From positions 1 through 38,835 of the forward strand of contig JAJDJP010000015.1 of the NCBI GenBank assembly GCA_030267215.1: a DNA stretch of 38,835 bases, written 5' to 3'. The notes under the pieces were generated by a model. The model was not told the DNA's origin. It did no database searches and was given only the letters and a program-made list of their open reading frames with translations. The position numbers and the translations under genes were made by a program. Each line of letters starts with the position of its first letter. The stretch's first letter is position 1. This stretch comes from Ruminococcaceae bacterium OttesenSCG-928-A16. Lineage in GTDB: Bacteria; Bacillota; Clostridia; Oscillospirales; Ruminococcaceae. Of this stretch, positions 31,735 through 38,835 are shown in pieces.

Positions 31735-32994
31735 TTAGCCTTTTAGCGCATCCTCTACAGCGGTTACGGTGGTGTCAATATCGGCCGAGCCACTGAGGTA
31801 TTTGTAAATCGCTTGCTGCAAAGCATCCGAAACTTTGGAGTATTCGGCAGAAACCGGGCGGGCAATGGTGGTTGTCATAGCATTTTGAAAACCGGGCATA
31901 CCCAGCATTTCGTTGCCGGCAACCACGTCTGCATCTTCCAGCGTGGCGTTAAAGCCAGGCAGGTAGCCGCCTTGGGTGCTCATAATTTTTTGGCCTTCTT
32001 CGGTAGCAATAAACTTCATCAGTTCCCAGGCGCCCTCTTTGTTGGCGCTGTTTTTGTTCATGGCTAGCAACCAGCCGCCTACGCTGCCGCCATTGGGTAG
32101 CGGGGCAATGCCAACTTGCTCTTGGGTAATGGTGCCTTCGGCTTTAACCGAGCCCCATTGGTACGGCCAGTTACGAGAAAACACGCTTTGGCCCTTAATA
32201 AAGCTGTTGGCGGTTTCGCCTTCGGTGTAGTTTAAAATATCGGCAGGGGTATTGGCCGAGTCGGTCATGGCTTTCATCTCTTCCAGCCCGCCTTTAATGT
32301 CTTGCCAGTTGCCGGTAAATTCGTTTGCGTTGCAAACCAGCCCCTCGTACTGGCTAGATTGATACACAAAACCATCGGTGGTGCCTTCTTGGCCTTTGTA
32401 CTGCTCGGCCATGGCCTGTAGGTCGGCATAGGTATAGTCGCCGCTTTCCAGTTTGGCAGCATCTTCTGCCGAAACAATGTCTTTGCGGAAGTACAGAATG
32501 CCAAGATCGGGGAAGAAGGGAAGCACGTACTGCTTGGCGCTGTATTTGCCCGATGCCATGGAGCCGGCATTAAACTGCGAAACCGACAGCCCGGCATCCT
32601 TCATGTAGGTGTCAATGGGGTCAATGTAGCCGGCAGCGGCAAACTCGCCCGCCCACACAACGTCCAGCGAAACCACGTCGTAGTCGGCACTTCCGGCTTT
32701 TAACGAGGTAATCAGCTGCTCGCGCATGGCGCCAGAATCGTTGGTCATGTCCATCCACTCGGCGGTGTATTGGTCTTGCGAGGCGTTAAAAGCATCCAAA
32801 ACAGCTTGGGTGGCGGGGGTGCTGTCTCCCTGGGCGGCAAACTTAATCACCACTTTTTCGCCACTGGGTGCGGCGCTGAGGGCAGCCGGTTGCGAGGCTG
32901 GGGGTGGTGCCGTGCTGGCGGGGGTGGTGCCACATGCGGCAAGCGAAAGAGCCATAAAGCCTGCTAAAATAAATGCGGGTATTCTTTTTTTCAT
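31735..32994 (-). CDS. Extracellular sugar-binding lipoprotein
   Basis: The solute-binding lipoprotein of the carbohydrate ABC importer (SBP_bac_1/MalE-like), 419 residues. A signal peptide ends in lipobox SLAAC (lipidated C21), followed by a Pro/Ala/Ser linker. The mature domain starts VVIKFAAQGDSTPATQAVLDAFNAS. It includes DVVSLDVVWAGEFAAAGYIDPI, QYVLPFFPDLGILYFRKDI and AWELMKFIATEEGQKIM, all typical of this class. AAGGAGG lies 6 nt before the ATG. It is first in its operon, with a strong promoter shared back-to-back with the AraC regulator. The likely ligand is the disaccharide or oligosaccharide used by the GH65 enzyme. Confidence 0.93.
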   Translation of the reverse strand: MKKRIPAFILAGFMALSLAACGTTPASTAPPPASQPAALSAAPSGEKVVIKFAAQGDSTPATQAVLDAFNASQDQYTAEWMDMTNDSGAMREQLITSLKAGSADYDVVSLDVVWAGEFAAAGYIDPIDTYMKDAGLSVSQFNAGSMASGKYSAKQYVLPFFPDLGILYFRKDIVSAEDAAKLESGDYTYADLQAMAEQYKGQEGTTDGFVYQSSQYEGLVCNANEFTGNWQDIKGGLEEMKAMTDSANTPADILNYTEGETANSFIKGQSVFSRNWPYQWGSVKAEGTITQEQVGIAPLPNGGSVGGWLLAMNKNSANKEGAWELMKFIATEEGQKIMSTQGGYLPGFNATLEDADVVAGNEMLGMPGFQNAMTTTIARPVSAEYSKVSDALQQAIYKYLSGSADIDTTVTAVEDALKG

Positions 32995-33066
32995 GGTAAA
33001 CCTCCTTAAGGCATATACAAAATGGGTTTTACTTCGGTTTTGTATCGGCTTGTGCTGGCTACATTA

Positions 33067-33095
33067 TTGCAAACAAAAACAAATTGTTATATAAT
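33067..33095 (+). promoter_or_regulatory. Promoter for the AraC regulator gene
   Basis: TTGCAA (33067-33072), 17-nt spacer, TATAAT (33090-33095). It abuts the opposite-strand promoter at 33100-33128, so one bound regulator could affect both. Confidence 0.65.
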
Positions 33096-33099
33096 TATT

Positions 33100-33128
33100 A
33101 TAATATTTTTAGCACTATATTAAGTCAA
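33100..33128 (-). promoter_or_regulatory. Promoter for the glucobiose transport operon
   Basis: On the minus strand: TTGACT (33123-33128), 17-nt spacer, TATTAT (33100-33105). It predicts a leader of about 100 nt before the binding-protein gene. Confidence 0.75.
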
Positions 33129-33161
33129 TTAGTAAAAAAATAGTTACAAAGTTGGTGAAAA

Positions 33162-34364
33162 ATGGGCAATTATACCAATTTAGGCCAAATTCTTACCAAT
33201 AGTGTACAGTTGCCGGTAAAGGTAACAAGGGGGCAAACTGTGTATTGGGCCGCCCAGCCGGGCATGAGAACTGCCAGCCAAGTGGTGTATGGCACCCTGG
33301 GGCTAGACGAAATACCAAAAGCCGAGGGGCAAACCGGGGTATGCCAGTACCTAAAAAGCGGGTACCAGGAGTATTTTATTTATGTAAAGCTAGAGCTGGA
33401 AGATGCGCTTTGGGTGGGGCCGGTGCTGCTGCACCCCATGCCAGAAGGCCAGGTGGCCCGGGTAATACGCAGCCAAAAATTGCCCATAAAAAAGCGTGCC
33501 AGCTTAATAGAGCATTACGCCACGCTGCCACAAATAAGCGAAGACCAATACTTTTATATAGGTAAACTGGCCGAGCTATTGTTTGCGGGCGACAAAGCGG
33601 TGGATGCCCTGCCCTCTGTGCGGCGTGAGGAAGATGCGGCCCCGGTTTTTTCTGCCCGGAAAGATGCCGAGCGGCGGCTGGAAATGTTTGAGCACCCACC
33701 TTATTTTATGGAGCTTGAAATGACCCGCCTTGTAACCACCGGAGACCTGGACAGCGCGCTGGGCACCATGGACCGCATTAACACCTTTAACCGTGCGGTG
33801 CTGGCCAAAGAGCCGGTGCGCTCGCTTAAAAATTCGTTGATATGCGACTGCACTTTTTTGGCACGGGCCGCCATAGATGGCGGAGTTTCGCCAGAAGATG
33901 CCTTTGCTTTAAGCGATAAGCTAATTTTAGAAATAGAGGCAACCCACTCGGTGCCGCAGCTAGAAAAACTAGAGCAACAGCACCTGATGGAATTTGTGGG
34001 CCTTGTGCACACCTACAACACCATTCATTATTCAAAACCCGTGCGGGAAGTAATCGGGTATATCAACAACCATTTGGGCGAAAAAATTACCTTGACGGAC
34101 TTGGCCGGCCAAGTTTTTATGCACCCCAATTATCTTTCTAGCCTATTTAAAAAAGAAACCAACATTGCGCTTTCGCGCTATATTATGAGCCGGCGCATTG
34201 AAGAAGCAAAGTTTTTTTTGCGCTATAGCAACAACAGCATTTCCGATATCGCCGCCTTCTACCAGTTCTCCTCTCAAAGCTATTTTATCCGCCGTTTTAC
34301 CGAGGCCGTGGGCGTTACCCCCTTGCAATACCGCAAAAGTACCGATGGCAAAGCACCAATGTAG
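33162..34364 (+). CDS. AraC-family transcriptional regulator
   Basis: Probable activator of the divergent sugar operon, 400 residues. The C-terminal 100 residues hold two AraC helix-turn-helix units: ITLTDLAGQVFMHPNYLSSLFKKE and then SISDIAAFYQFSSQSYFIRRFTEAVGVTPLQYRKS. The first 290 residues have no cupin or response-regulator motifs. They resemble the N-terminal sensor region of YSIRK/YesN-like clostridial AraC proteins, with a mid helical stretch (LDSALGTMDRINTFNRAVLAKEPVR). It has no membrane span, so it should sense a cytoplasmic ligand. The ribosome site is weak (GGTG close to the ATG). A terminator follows. Confidence 0.92.
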   Translation: MGNYTNLGQILTNSVQLPVKVTRGQTVYWAAQPGMRTASQVVYGTLGLDEIPKAEGQTGVCQYLKSGYQEYFIYVKLELEDALWVGPVLLHPMPEGQVARVIRSQKLPIKKRASLIEHYATLPQISEDQYFYIGKLAELLFAGDKAVDALPSVRREEDAAPVFSARKDAERRLEMFEHPPYFMELEMTRLVTTGDLDSALGTMDRINTFNRAVLAKEPVRSLKNSLICDCTFLARAAIDGGVSPEDAFALSDKLILEIEATHSVPQLEKLEQQHLMEFVGLVHTYNTIHYSKPVREVIGYINNHLGEKITLTDLAGQVFMHPNYLSSLFKKETNIALSRYIMSRRIEEAKFFLRYSNNSISDIAAFYQFSSQSYFIRRFTEAVGVTPLQYRKSTDGKAPM

Positions 34365-34415
34365 CCCGTTTTTTTGTTATGCGCCCCAAAACAAAATAAA
34401 TAAAAGCAAAAAAGC

Positions 34416-34459
34416 AGCAGGAACTACCCAAAACAGGTGGTTCCTGCTATTCTATTTTT
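34416..34459. terminator. Terminator after the AraC gene
   Basis: A 13-bp stem (34416-34428 and 34436-34448, one wobble) with a 7-nt loop, followed by ATTCTATTTTT. The rest of the gap to 34628 holds a short inverted repeat (GCGGCA/TGCCGC, 34482-34501) and AT-rich sequence with a weak -10 (TATATT). No gene is seen. Confidence 0.75.
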
Positions 34460-34628
34460 AAGTGGAATAATAAGCGATGAAGCGGCATTGTGCATTGCCG
34501 CAGCGGACACAAATTACCCCGTGCAATTTTTTTAAAATTTTTTTGTAAATACAGGTGTACTTTTTAAATTTAAAACCGACTATATTATTGAGCCGATTAA
34601 AATTGGCATCACTGGGGGTTCGGGTTAT

Positions 34629-36272
34629 ATGAGTAAAAAAGAATTAGATGCGGTTGTGAGCAAGGCCATAGCAGGCGATAAAAAAGCTTTTGCAAACCTT
34701 TGCCAATTAAAAGGGCAAACGGTTGTATACCTGTGCGTGCAACAAATGGGTAACCAGCAAGATGGCGAAGATGCTGCGCAGGAAGTTTTTATTAAAATGC
34801 AAAAAAATATTGCCACCTTAAGCAGCCCACGTGCTTTTAATACATGGCTTTTTAAAATAATCCGGTTCACATGTATCGATTTGAGGCAGAAAAACATGGG
34901 CAAAAACAACAACGAAAGCTTGGAAGAATTTACCGAGGTACTTTCTGAAAGAAAAAACGAATATTTGCCGCAGATGTACATAGAAGACAGTGAAAAAAAG
35001 CAGCAATTATTAAACATTATTAATGCTTTGCCACAAGGCATGCGCATAACGCTTATTTTGTATTATTTCGAGGGTTTTAGCTACCAAGAAATTGCCGAAG
35101 CCCGGGGCGTAACGGTAATGGCCGTACGCAACAGCCTGCAAAGCGCAAAAGCAAAAATACGTGCCCAGGTAGAAAAAGACCCCACAACCCAACAAAGCAA
35201 AAAAGCCGTACCCATGGCTGCGCTTTCGGCGTTGTTTAAGCAAGATGCCGACCGGCGTGCTAGCCGAAAAATTGTGTACAAATGCTTGCGCATAGCGCAA
35301 ATACAACCCCACACCACGGCGGCATTGTTAGGCACTGCCTGCAAAACACTGGTGGTTGGGCTGTGTGCGGGCAGTGTTTTGGCACTGGTTTTGGCGCTTT
35401 CCTCTTATTTTGCTTCATCTTCCTTGCAGGCGCAGCTGGCTGTAAGTGTCCCCCAGCACTCGCAGCTACCCGCTGCCACCCTGCCGGAAGCCGAAGATAT
35501 AGCATCTACCATAGATGCGGCTCCCCCCACCCCATTGTCTTCGGCACCAGAGCTACCGGTGCCGGAGACACCGGTGAGGGCGGGCGAACCCACGCAAGAA
35601 CAGCCCACCACCCCGCCGGTGCAGCAGCCTGCCGCAAGCCAGCCGGCAGCAGGCCCGCTAACCACACTTGTGGGCAATATTTGCTTTAACAATAACCAAG
35701 GGCAAACGGTAGAACAAGGCGGAAAATATGCCGCTAATTTTGAGGTTTTGCTGCAAAAAGACGGTGTTATTTATGCCCGCACCACTGCCGACGAAAATGG
35801 CTGCTACACCTTTGCCAACCTCTCTTTAGCGCAGGGTGGGGTTTATACGGTGCAGCTGGCGCCATCGTCTTCGCGCAGCGCCGCCTTTGCGGCCCAAAAC
35901 CCGCAGGGCGCTATAGAGGTGGAAATTACCCCCGAAGAGGCGCAGCAAGAGCTACCCTTACTATATATTACCGATGATACCGCCCCCGCCATTAGTGTAA
36001 TTTTATATGCGCACACCGGTGCCATTACCGCCGTTAACCCGGCCAGTGCGGCTATTTCTATTCACGATTTAACCGAAACCATGTGCCAGTGGCGCATTGT
36101 AAACCAAACCACCGGGCAGGTGGTGGCTACCGGCAGCCAGCAGGCAATAACCACCCCGCTACAAGAGCTGTTAGGGCAGCCTGCACGGCAGTATTATGCC
36201 ATAGAGGTAACCGCCACCGATGCAGCAGGAAACACTACTACCGAAGAATTTGCATTTAGAACAAAAGGATAA
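34629..36272 (+). CDS. Transmembrane ECF-type sigma factor with fused extracellular domains
   Basis: A single protein of 547 residues. Residues about 10-88 are sigma region 2, with DGEDAAQEVFIKMQ and RAFNTWLFKIIRFTCIDLRQ. Residues about 125-183 are sigma region 4, with LPQGMRITLILYYFEGFSYQEIAEARGVTVMAVRNSLQSAKAKI. A basic stretch leads to one strong membrane span (about 240-262). Then comes a Pro/Ala/Glu-rich spacer (about 280-345). A Cna-B/SdrD-B-like beta domain follows (about 346-440, with ARTTADENGCYTFANLSL), then an Ig-like domain ending VTATDAAGNTTTEEF. The predicted topology is sigma inside, beta domains outside. It probably regulates surface genes in response to an outside signal; an RsgI-like role is the alternative. 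The ribosome site is weak (GGGGG). Confidence 0.85.
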   Translation: MSKKELDAVVSKAIAGDKKAFANLCQLKGQTVVYLCVQQMGNQQDGEDAAQEVFIKMQKNIATLSSPRAFNTWLFKIIRFTCIDLRQKNMGKNNNESLEEFTEVLSERKNEYLPQMYIEDSEKKQQLLNIINALPQGMRITLILYYFEGFSYQEIAEARGVTVMAVRNSLQSAKAKIRAQVEKDPTTQQSKKAVPMAALSALFKQDADRRASRKIVYKCLRIAQIQPHTTAALLGTACKTLVVGLCAGSVLALVLALSSYFASSSLQAQLAVSVPQHSQLPAATLPEAEDIASTIDAAPPTPLSSAPELPVPETPVRAGEPTQEQPTTPPVQQPAASQPAAGPLTTLVGNICFNNNQGQTVEQGGKYAANFEVLLQKDGVIYARTTADENGCYTFANLSLAQGGVYTVQLAPSSSRSAAFAAQNPQGAIEVEITPEEAQQELPLLYITDDTAPAISVILYAHTGAITAVNPASAAISIHDLTETMCQWRIVNQTTGQVVATGSQQAITTPLQELLGQPARQYYAIEVTATDAAGNTTTEEFAFRTKG

Positions 36273-36303
36273 CAGATAAATACCCCCCAAACAGGAGGCC
36301 ACT

Positions 36304-38835
36304 ATGAACATGCAGGGAGAACAACAGAAAAAAACCTGGAGACGAGACACCACAAACCACCATAAGCCACAAAAAAGAAAACCCAAATGGCGCAAGGCGC
36401 TTATATCGGCAGGCAGCATTTTGCTGGTTGTTTTGCTTGCGTTTGGTGGGGCGGTGGGTGCGTTTGCCGCCGGCGCAAATAGCGATATGCAGGTGCAAAC
36501 GCAGCTATTAAGCGCAAGCGAAGCGGCAAACGAAATGCCCGCAGGGCAAAACGATGCCCACCTACCGCCAGAGAGTGCCCCCGAAGAGCAAGAGCTGCCC
36601 GCTATAGAAGAGCAGCCTGCTATAGAAGAGCAAGAGCAGCCCCCCGTGGTAGAGGGCTTGTTAGAGCAAGAAGCCTTTGCCGGCGAGCTTGAAGATGCCG
36701 AGACAAACTCGCAACCACAACAAGATACTTTGCCCAAAGAGGCGAAGCAAGTAATGGGGTTGCTGGCCGATGTTCCCCCTATCGAAATTATCAAACTCAG
36801 CCCTTCTGGTGCCAGCAATTTTGTGGGCGATAGCTCGAACATTTCGCCCTTAAAGGTGGAGGGGTATTACTTTGTAAACGATGAATTTGGCGCTGCGGGC
36901 GGCAAGGTAACCATAACGCTGCAAAGCCATGTAGAAAACGCATTTATTGGCGAGCCTACTTTCCCCACTGTGCCCAGCAATTTTGGCACCCCAGTGGTAA
37001 CAAGAAACGGCGAAACCATTACCATTACTTACGATATACTGGGCGGCGGCAAGTTCGATACCGCCAACTTTGTGGTGGAATTTCCGTTTAACAAGCAGCT
37101 AGATGGCTGGCTGCCCAACAATGCCGCGCTTGCCACCCTAACCGTAACGGCCGAAAAAAACGGAGAAACCAGCACCAAAACGGCCGAAATTGCCAACAAA
37201 GTGGTAGAAGGCCGCAGTGTTAGCATTGCCAAAACCCCGGTTAGCGATACCAAACCCGATAAACCCAACAGCCTTACCCTATATTATACCACGGCTGCTG
37301 CCGGCCGCCGGCGGTACAAGCCTGGCTCGGAAGTAAAGCTGGTGCTAGATTTCCCCGCAGGTACCGAGGTGGTAAGCACCAACGGCGGTACCGTGGTGGG
37401 CAATAGCATCGAGTGGGTACTAGGCAAGGCAACCGAGCAGGGAACCTATAGCTGGCCAATCAGTACGAATCTAACCTACGCATTATCGGGGGTTGTGCTA
37501 AACTTCCCCGCGGCGCATTTTACCAACGAGGCAGAGCCAGAAAAAGGCGTGCCGGTTACCCTTACGCTAAAATCTTTATTTACCTTAGCAGGCGAGGACG
37601 TGGTGAAAGAGCGTGCGGTAGATTTTTCGTTTAGGGTAATAGATAAGTATGTGCACATGGTGGGTACTTTAGCAACTGAGCCAGCAAGCATGTATGTGAA
37701 TATGCAGGACCCTGCCAACGTAACCAATAGCCAAGTGCATGGAATGGTAGCCAATGTTATTCGTTTTACCAATGCGGGCACTTCGCCCATACCCAACACC
37801 TGCTTTACCTGGCAAAACGATGCGGAGGGCACCGGCAACAAGGCAAACCCGGCCTATGTACATGTTAGCAACGGTGGGGTTAAGTTTAAAACCAAGCTGC
37901 TGCTGTATGTAAACAATAGCGATGGTACCCTTGCCGGCGGGGCCCCGGTAGAAGTGTTGCTGGATGAGGCGAAAAATTTGGGATATCAGGGTAACCCAAG
38001 CAGTTATAGCACTTATGATTGCAGCAACCTAAACCTTGCCGCCGGGCAATATATCGATAAAGTAGAAGTATACCCCCAAGATGTGGATGAGGACGGGCAG
38101 TATTTTAATGCCCTGCCTTATGCGGCGGGTTTTAGTGTCAACGTTAGGTACAAAAATTGGCCAGATAACGTTTTCCCCAATGGCGAAGCCATCCAACTGG
38201 ACGACTATTCTGGTATTGGTTGGAAACTGACCTGGGAAGAAGAATCTGACATTGACAAGATGCACAAAGATGCTACCTATAACGCAGAAACCGGTGTTTC
38301 TAGCTTTGAGGTAAAATCATTTAGTTATGTTTATTTTACCAAAGAGAGTATTAACCCCTATGTGTACTGGAATATGCCCGCCAGCGGTACCTATGTGCCG
38401 GGCGATACCATAGTAGGCAATATTAGCTTTTTTAATTGTGGATATTATTTTATGACATCGGGTGCCCAATGGAAGGACCCTGTTATAGTGGTGGCTCTGC
38501 CCGATGTGCTGGAACTGGATTTGGAAGAAAACCAAGATCTGGAGGCGCTAAAAGCCTCTGGCACTGGTGCGCTGCTGGGCAAAGTAACGGTTAGCGAAGC
38601 CACCCGCAACGGCAAAACAGTGTACCTGTTTAGCCTGCCAGAGGGTACGACGCTTAACCAGGCAGGTATTGCCACTAGCTCGTGGAATACCATTAAAAAT
38701 GTAAAACTGCGTGTAAAGGAGGGCGCCGCGGCCGGCACCTACTCGTTGTACAACAACAAAAACAACTACCCTGCCACCAGTGGCCTACTTTTTGGCGCCT
38801 CGGCGCAAGATTATTACCTTACCAAGCCGAAGACG
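36304..38835 (+). CDS. Large multi-domain surface protein (partial, runs off the window)
   Basis: At least 844 residues, open to the window edge, so the C-terminus and any cell-wall anchor are unseen. A basic N-terminus (KPQKRKPKWRK) precedes a hydrophobic span (about 32-56), with a possible signal-peptidase site after AFA (about 55). A Glu/Pro/Gln-rich spacer (about 75-150) contains AIEEQPAIEEQEQPP. The rest is rich in Thr, Val and Asn beta-strand modules (GGKVTITLQSH, NGETITITYDILGGGKFD, VKLVLDFPAGTEVVSTNGG), typical of Gram-positive adhesin folds, but no family is certain. AGGAGG lies 5 nt before the ATG, 31 nt after the sigma gene, so the two are co-transcribed and the protein is a likely partner or product of that regulator. 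Confidence 0.8.
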   Translation, partial: MNMQGEQQKKTWRRDTTNHHKPQKRKPKWRKALISAGSILLVVLLAFGGAVGAFAAGANSDMQVQTQLLSASEAANEMPAGQNDAHLPPESAPEEQELPAIEEQPAIEEQEQPPVVEGLLEQEAFAGELEDAETNSQPQQDTLPKEAKQVMGLLADVPPIEIIKLSPSGASNFVGDSSNISPLKVEGYYFVNDEFGAAGGKVTITLQSHVENAFIGEPTFPTVPSNFGTPVVTRNGETITITYDILGGGKFDTANFVVEFPFNKQLDGWLPNNAALATLTVTAEKNGETSTKTAEIANKVVEGRSVSIAKTPVSDTKPDKPNSLTLYYTTAAAGRRRYKPGSEVKLVLDFPAGTEVVSTNGGTVVGNSIEWVLGKATEQGTYSWPISTNLTYALSGVVLNFPAAHFTNEAEPEKGVPVTLTLKSLFTLAGEDVVKERAVDFSFRVIDKYVHMVGTLATEPASMYVNMQDPANVTNSQVHGMVANVIRFTNAGTSPIPNTCFTWQNDAEGTGNKANPAYVHVSNGGVKFKTKLLLYVNNSDGTLAGGAPVEVLLDEAKNLGYQGNPSSYSTYDCSNLNLAAGQYIDKVEVYPQDVDEDGQYFNALPYAAGFSVNVRYKNWPDNVFPNGEAIQLDDYSGIGWKLTWEEESDIDKMHKDATYNAETGVSSFEVKSFSYVYFTKESINPYVYWNMPASGTYVPGDTIVGNISFFNCGYYFMTSGAQWKDPVIVVALPDVLELDLEENQDLEALKASGTGALLGKVTVSEATRNGKTVYLFSLPEGTTLNQAGIATSSWNTIKNVKLRVKEGAAAGTYSLYNNKNNYPATSGLLFGASAQDYYLTKPKT

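Overview
The window looks like chromosomal DNA from a low-to-medium GC Gram-positive anaerobe of the class Clostridia, most likely an Oscillospiraceae/Ruminococcaceae relative. Grounds: strong AGGAGG-type ribosome sites, sigma-A-like promoters, lipoboxes on solute-binding proteins, an ddl-murI-DUF1934-argS run, a BMP-type nucleoside ABC importer, and codon preferences shared across almost all genes. The genus cannot be told from the sequence alone.

Layout. 1-4.4 kb (+): ddl, murI, a DUF1934 protein and argS, tightly packed (cell wall and translation). 4.6-6.0 kb (-): a membrane-anchored M23 peptidase. 6.4-10.6 kb (+): asnS, mutY, a small membrane protein with two possible starts, and a hemolysin III family protein. 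10.9-13.6 kb: a divergent pair, malic enzyme (-) and an LDH2-family malate/lactate-type dehydrogenase (+). 13.8-25.3 kb (-): ten same-strand genes described below. 25.7 kb (+): initiator tRNA-fMet with its own promoter and terminator, followed by a truncated gene remnant. 26.4-33.0 kb (-): an alpha-glucobiose-type system (solute-binding lipoprotein, two permeases, GH65 phosphorylase, beta-phosphoglucomutase), with a divergent AraC regulator (33.2-34.4 kb). 34.6 kb to the end (+): an ECF-type sigma factor fused to a membrane span and extracellular beta domains, then a large surface protein that runs off the window.

The ten-gene cluster is the most interesting metabolic feature. Read in transcription order it encodes a class II aldolase, a purine nucleoside phosphorylase, a DeoR regulator, a zinc alcohol dehydrogenase, an MtnA-type aldose-1-phosphate isomerase, a BMP nucleoside-binding lipoprotein, its ATPase and two permeases, and an MTA/SAH-deaminase-like amidohydrolase. 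Put together, these predict: import a purine nucleoside, deaminate it, split it with phosphate, isomerise the (deoxy/methylthio)ribose-1-phosphate to a ribulose-1-phosphate, cleave that to dihydroxyacetone phosphate plus an aldehyde, and reduce the aldehyde. This is a deaminase-first version of the known 'DHAP shunt' for 5'-methylthioadenosine/5'-deoxyadenosine, here joined to its own importer and regulator.

The second candidate novelty is the single-chain transmembrane sigma factor next to a surface protein of similar architecture. It suggests a surface-sensing circuit in which no separate anti-sigma factor is seen in the window. The non-coding DNA is rich in hairpins, contains copies of a short MITE-like repeat, and has several well-formed promoters.
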